From Candidatus Gastranaerophilales bacterium (GTDB taxonomy: Bacteria; Cyanobacteriota; Vampirovibrionia; Gastranaerophilales; Gastranaerophilaceae): a stretch of 9,339 nt of DNA. The notes beneath the pieces are model-generated. The model saw nothing but the letters and a program-made list of their open reading frames with translations, searched no databases and was not told the DNA's origin. Where the stretch lies: contig JAJPXE010000088.1 in NCBI GenBank assembly GCA_021205645.1, positions 1-9,339 of the forward strand. The letters run 5' to 3'. Every line of letters starts with the position of its first letter. Positions within the stretch are counted from its first letter, which is position 1. Both the position numbers and the translations under genes were made by a program. This document shows positions 5,738 to 9,339 of this stretch, piece by piece.

Positions 5738-7852
5738 CTATAATTCCTCATCTTCTTCGCTGCTGTCGAAAATCTCTTCAACCACTGCCTGTTGTAATAT
5801 TTTCGGTGTTGTATCTACAGGCTTTGTATTGCCGGCATAAAATGTCTTTTTAGGCTCAACTTTAAAATTCTCGGGATTTTTTATCTCTAACCGGTCATAG
5901 TCAATTACTGTACCTTTCGGATCAAGTCCGAGCGAAAAGTTTATATAGGCATTCTCTCTTATTACATCATAACCGAAGTTGATTTTTAAATCATCAGGTC
6001 CTATACTTACGAAAAATGCACACTCCTGAAATTCATTGCTGTTCCATCTGTCATCGGATAATGTCAGCGAACCGAGCCACGACAGAGTTAAAAATCGGTG
6101 GAGCCTTATGTATTCTCTGACATAAATATTGGAATGACCGTATCTGTATGCATCAAATACCGGCATCGGTGTGTCATCCTGATATGCAGTCTGGAAATAT
6201 CCGACGTCCTGCATCCAACGTTTATACTGTGTGTGCAGACGTGGGCCTATTCTTCCGATAAACTGGGTTTCACCGGAGCCGTAAAGAGCGGCAGAACCCT
6301 GACCAACAACACTTATACTTGCATTAATTAATTCATCTTCATTCTTGAATGAGAACAGTTTTTGATCAATTTCTGCCATATAACGTCCTCTGACGGTTGA
6401 TGTTTCATTTCCGTGTAATCTTTTGTAATATGTATCGTTTTTAGGGTCCTCAAATAAACCAAAACTTGCCTGATGAGTATATTTCATGTCCATATTCGGT
6501 GCAAAAAAGTTCTTGTGATTATAGGATTGCTCATATATTAAGCTTACACCGTATTTTGGTCTGCGGCGGCCTAAAAACCAGTTATCCATATAATCATAAG
6601 AGGCATATTCCAATCTTAAATTATCGTCTAACGCTTGTTCACCCCGTAAAACAAACTTACTTTGAGATGTTCCGTAGGCAAGTTCAGTTGTATTGGTACC
6701 ACTTAAGAAACGAGCGAAACCACCGACACCGAATTTGTTCCTGTATGTTGCAATCGGGGCTATCTTCAATAATGAGCCGAACGGCATTTTTATTGCCCAG
6801 CCAGGACCTATGAACATGCCCAGATTACGTCTTGAACCAAGCTCGGGAAAATCACCGTCTACAAAATCGTGTTTTTTATTCGTATAGAGTTTTATCCACG
6901 GCAGAGTGAATATTTTCCTGTCGCCTTTATATATCCGGGCTTTTCTTAACTCCATTGATTCAAGTTTTTTGTCTGAGTTTATTATTATATTGGAAACTTT
7001 TATACGATAAACGCTGTTGCTGCCGACAAAATCATCAAGTGTAGATTTGTCGTCAAGTCCAACCATCATTTTTTTTAATTTTGGTGATTTACCGTGCGGT
7101 TCAAGATGAATAGGGTAACTGGAGTCAACTTTAACAGTACCCTTCTCCTGTATTACTTTATTCGGATAAACATATCCTCTTTCTGCTGATATACTGATTT
7201 TTGACAGTTTTGACAACGGTTTATCTATCAATGCATTTTCTTCGTTCATATCTACGTTAATCGACTCACCGTAAACATCAACGCCCTTTTTTGATACGAT
7301 AACATTTCCTATTGCACTTATATGGTTGCTCTTTTTGTCGTATACGAGGTGATCGGTTTTTAGCAGGGTTTCTTCCAGAACAAAGTTTACACGCACATTT
7401 CCGTTTGCATTAAGTATTCCGGTTTCTGTTGAATAGTCCATATCATCACAGGCTATAACCACACGCTGTGGAGATTTTGACTCTTCAACACCGCCCATTT
7501 CCAGATGTTCAATATCTTTATCTGTCGGAACATCTATTGTTTGAGCATCACGCAGGTCTTTGTTCTTTTTATAATCTCTCAATGCTTTTTTTACGGCTTT
7601 TCGTTTTTCCTTTGCATCTTTTCTTGCATCGCTTGTAGCACAATATTCACGGTATTTTAGCCGCAGCAGTTTTATCGGCGGAATAGAGCCGGAATCTTCT
7701 TCTGTCTTTTGCGTTTCTTTTTGTGTCATATCCTGCATCGGAGCACGGAAAAAGTTTTCGCCGGTAAAATCTGCGGGGATACCCGATGCCGTTGCAAGAT
7801 TGTAATTAAACATAACTATAATTAAAATTGCAGATACTAAATATTTTTTCAT
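5738..7852 (-). CDS. lptD: LptD/OstA-like outer-membrane LPS-assembly protein
   Basis: 704 aa, in the LptD size range. A signal peptide is evident (KK then LVSAILIIVMF, likely cleavage after LATA near 22). Residues about 60-125 form a Lys/Asp-rich charged segment. Residues 130-245 form an OstA/LptA-like beta domain (IACDDMDYSTETGILNANGN, then HLVYDKKSNHISAIGNVIV). The typical FTLPWIKLYT link (315-323) leads into a beta-barrel of alternating aromatic strands up to about 645. The last 60 residues form a non-barrel tail ending in EEDEEL. LptD inserts lipopolysaccharide into the outer leaflet with LptE; the paired cysteines of enterobacterial LptD are not evident (only C71, C135 and C611). AGGATC at 7857-7862 precedes the ATG. 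It lies 18 bases after the M23 peptidase gene. A related OstA-type transporter of another envelope lipid remains possible. Confidence 0.8.
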   Translation of the reverse strand: MKKYLVSAILIIVMFNYNLATASGIPADFTGENFFRAPMQDMTQKETQKTEEDSGSIPPIKLLRLKYREYCATSDARKDAKEKRKAVKKALRDYKKNKDLRDAQTIDVPTDKDIEHLEMGGVEESKSPQRVVIACDDMDYSTETGILNANGNVRVNFVLEETLLKTDHLVYDKKSNHISAIGNVIVSKKGVDVYGESINVDMNEENALIDKPLSKLSKISISAERGYVYPNKVIQEKGTVKVDSSYPIHLEPHGKSPKLKKMMVGLDDKSTLDDFVGSNSVYRIKVSNIIINSDKKLESMELRKARIYKGDRKIFTLPWIKLYTNKKHDFVDGDFPELGSRRNLGMFIGPGWAIKMPFGSLLKIAPIATYRNKFGVGGFARFLSGTNTTELAYGTSQSKFVLRGEQALDDNLRLEYASYDYMDNWFLGRRRPKYGVSLIYEQSYNHKNFFAPNMDMKYTHQASFGLFEDPKNDTYYKRLHGNETSTVRGRYMAEIDQKLFSFKNEDELINASISVVGQGSAALYGSGETQFIGRIGPRLHTQYKRWMQDVGYFQTAYQDDTPMPVFDAYRYGHSNIYVREYIRLHRFLTLSWLGSLTLSDDRWNSNEFQECAFFVSIGPDDLKINFGYDVIRENAYINFSLGLDPKGTVIDYDRLEIKNPENFKVEPKKTFYAGNTKPVDTTPKILQQAVVEEIFDSSEEDEEL

Positions 7853-7870
7853 GTTTGATCCTATACTTTT

Positions 7871-9043
7871 TTATATGTAATTCAGCGGATTTCTCGGCTG
7901 ACCTTTAACACGGACTTCAAAGTGACAGTGAGGTCCCGTGCTGTAGCCTGTTGTACCGACTTTTCCTATTACCTGCCCCTGATTGACACGCTGCCCCTGC
8001 GAAACACTTATTGAGCTCATGTGCCCGTAAAGTGTGGTTATTGATTGACCCCGTATGATACCATGGTCAACAATTACCACCTTACCGTAACCGCCATACC
8101 AGCCTGCCATAATGACTTTCCCCGAGTTAGATGCTTTTATCGGTGTACCCATCGGGGCGGCAATATCTATTCCGGAATGGAATATTCTCGAGTGGAATAT
8201 CGGGTGTATTCTGTAGCCGAACGGGGATGTTATTTTCCCTGCTAACGGACGAATAAACCCTGTCGTAACTTTTATCCCCGTGCTGAGCGACTCGCTGCGT
8301 TTTGCGAGCATTGCCTCTAAACTTGCTGATTGACGGGCAAGTTCCGCTTCCGAACGCTCATAGTATGCACGGTTTGTTCGGAGCTTGTTTATCATTTTTT
8401 TGTTATAAGCAATATTACTTTTAATATCTCTCTGTTGTTTCAAAAGTATACGTCTAGAACGGTCAAGACTCTGCTGTTCCTGCGCTATACATTGCTCAAG
8501 ACGGGCAATTTCTTCCGCTTTCTGACGGGCATCCTGCATCCGCTTATAATCTTCTCGCATAACAATCTCTTCGTAATGCAGACGGTCTATAAACATATTT
8601 ATATCGGTTGATGTCAGAAGAAGTTCAAAAAAACCTTTTCTTTGAGTCTTATAAATTTGTCTTATTCTGCTTTTTATTCCCTCATATATTTTTACGTATT
8701 CGACTTCCGCAATGGCTTTTTTGGCTTTCATTCTGTTGAGTTGAGCAAGTTTTTTGTTACATTCGTTCTGGGTATTAATCAGTGTGCTGCGATTACTTTC
8801 AAGTTTTCGTTGATTGTTATACAGCTTGCCCGATTCGGCCTTTTCGAGCACACGGAAACGATTTGCTTTTACACGGGCATCTGCCTGCTGTTTTTTCAAG
8901 TTTGATATAGCCTGTACTTTTGTTGAATGACTTGCATTCTTGTACCTGTTATAAACATTGCTGTTGTTTGCAGCATAACAACTCTGTCCGATTACAAACA
9001 GAGTCAGCAGTAATAATAATTTTACGCCCTTTTTTATATTCAT
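7871..9043 (-). CDS. Secreted M23 (LytM) peptidoglycan endopeptidase with coiled coil, EnvC/NlpD-like
   Basis: 390 aa from the ATG at 9043. This start gives a clean signal peptide: MNIKKGVK, hydrophobic LLLLLTLFVIG, cleavage around CYAA. Residues 40-250 are a long charged coiled coil, as in EnvC-type proteins. Residues 265-390 are an M23 domain with all zinc and catalytic residues present: H289 and D293 in FHSGIDIAAP, H341 in LYGHM, and H372/H374 in GPHCHFEV. It is therefore likely an active enzyme cutting peptide cross-links of periplasmic peptidoglycan, unlike EnvC, whose LytM domain is inactive and only activates amidases. A longer start at 9088 would overlap the upstream mini-gene and bury the signal peptide. 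The gene starts two bases after that mini-gene's stop with only a weak AGG site, so translation is probably coupled. Confidence 0.92.
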   Translation of the reverse strand: MNIKKGVKLLLLLTLFVIGQSCYAANNSNVYNRYKNASHSTKVQAISNLKKQQADARVKANRFRVLEKAESGKLYNNQRKLESNRSTLINTQNECNKKLAQLNRMKAKKAIAEVEYVKIYEGIKSRIRQIYKTQRKGFFELLLTSTDINMFIDRLHYEEIVMREDYKRMQDARQKAEEIARLEQCIAQEQQSLDRSRRILLKQQRDIKSNIAYNKKMINKLRTNRAYYERSEAELARQSASLEAMLAKRSESLSTGIKVTTGFIRPLAGKITSPFGYRIHPIFHSRIFHSGIDIAAPMGTPIKASNSGKVIMAGWYGGYGKVVIVDHGIIRGQSITTLYGHMSSISVSQGQRVNQGQVIGKVGTTGYSTGPHCHFEVRVKGQPRNPLNYI

Positions 9044-9045
9044 AC

Positions 9046-9150
9046 CTATTTTACCAGTGCAGGAAGCAACATTAAACCTACGGTCCATGCAATAAACGTT
9101 ACTGCGATTACAAATACAATGGCTTTCTGGTTTCTTCTAAAAAAATCCAT
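9046..9150 (-). CDS. 34-aa single-span membrane mini-protein
   Basis: The ORF begins at the ATG at 9150, which has a strong Shine-Dalgarno GGAG six bases upstream (in GGGAGAG, 9155-9161). It starts MDFFRRNQKA, followed by one hydrophobic span (about residues 11-31, IVFVIAVTFIAW then VGLMLLPALV) and a terminal Lys. The positive N-terminus suggests an N-in orientation. The start resembles the membrane anchor of PpiD/SurA-type periplasmic foldases, but the stop is genuine in this sequence and nothing of the catalytic part follows. It stands first in the operon, two bases before the M23 peptidase gene. It may be a small membrane partner of the peptidase or a leader that drives its translation; the function is unknown. 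Confidence 0.75.
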   Translation of the reverse strand: MDFFRRNQKAIVFVIAVTFIAWTVGLMLLPALVK

Positions 9151-9251
9151 TATTCTCTCCCGAATATTGTGTAAACTATTACTTTCTGAGTTTGCGAAAA
9201 AAAATAAAATTTCTCTCGCACCCTCTTCTCCCAATATATAACTTTCCTAAT

Positions 9252-9280
9252 ATTTTACTATTAAAACCCTTTTTGTGCAA
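9252..9280 (-). promoter_or_regulatory. Sigma-70-type promoter of the envelope operon
   Basis: The minus strand has TTGCAC (9275-9280), a 17-base spacer, and TAAAAT (9252-9257), five of six matches to the -10 consensus. Transcription would start near 9245, giving a leader of roughly 95 bases before the 34-aa gene. The leader is purine-rich and shows no obvious riboswitch fold. The rest of the region up to 9339 is AT-rich with no gene seen. Confidence 0.5.
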
Positions 9281-9339
9281 ACAGGTAACATTTATTTGCA
9301 AATTATCTCTAAACAATATAAAATTGGTATTGTTATGGG

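Noticed and set aside
6466..6887. Plus-strand open frames inside the LptD-like gene
   Set aside because: They overlap a long gene with clear domains, have no ribosome-binding sites and show no motifs.

Overview
The window looks like a piece of an AT-rich genome of a diderm (outer-membrane) bacterium. My best guess is a gut Gastranaerophilales/Vampirovibrionia ('Melainabacteria') lineage. That guess is an inference from three things: the Asn-rich leader ending in FKAVKM on the small protein at 4586-5086, an LptD/OstA-type outer-membrane protein, and a PilB-like protein with an MshEN domain. No rRNA, tRNA or CRISPR array is visible.

Left edge (1 to about 205): the 5' end of an IS30-family insertion sequence, read on the minus strand. 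The transposase is cut by the window edge. A perfect 36-bp palindrome lies inside its helix-turn-helix coding region, and an 8-bp inverted repeat flanks its ribosome-binding site.

241-3977 (minus strand): a tightly packed three-gene signalling operon. A hybrid histidine kinase overlaps a stand-alone receiver-domain response regulator by 23 nt. One nucleotide later comes a GspE/PilB-like protein that keeps its P-loop but has lost most other catalytic motifs of secretion ATPases. The kinase also carries an eroded N-terminal receiver and a C-terminal tail that resembles an eroded GGDEF domain. This operon is the most unusual part of the window: a phosphorelay coupled to an apparently catalytically dead secretion-ATPase homologue with a possible c-di-GMP-binding fold.

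3978-4585: a divergent intergenic region of about 600 bp. Its core (about 4086-4415) is GC-rich and built of repeats: a 16-bp unit in two direct copies and one inverted copy, plus two strong hairpins. It looks like a palindromic intergenic repeat element, not a gene.

4586-5086 (plus strand): a 166-aa protein of unknown function with the FKA-type N-terminus, convergent with the next operon.

5092-9150 (minus strand): an envelope-biogenesis operon starting from a promoter near 9252-9280. In transcription order it encodes a 34-aa single-membrane-segment protein, a secreted coiled-coil M23 peptidoglycan endopeptidase with an intact zinc site, an LptD-like outer-membrane protein, and a class II aldolase. 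Spacings of 2, 18 and 4 nt imply co-transcription and partly coupled translation. Peptidoglycan remodelling and outer-membrane assembly are thus linked in one unit, with a sugar-phosphate enzyme at its end.
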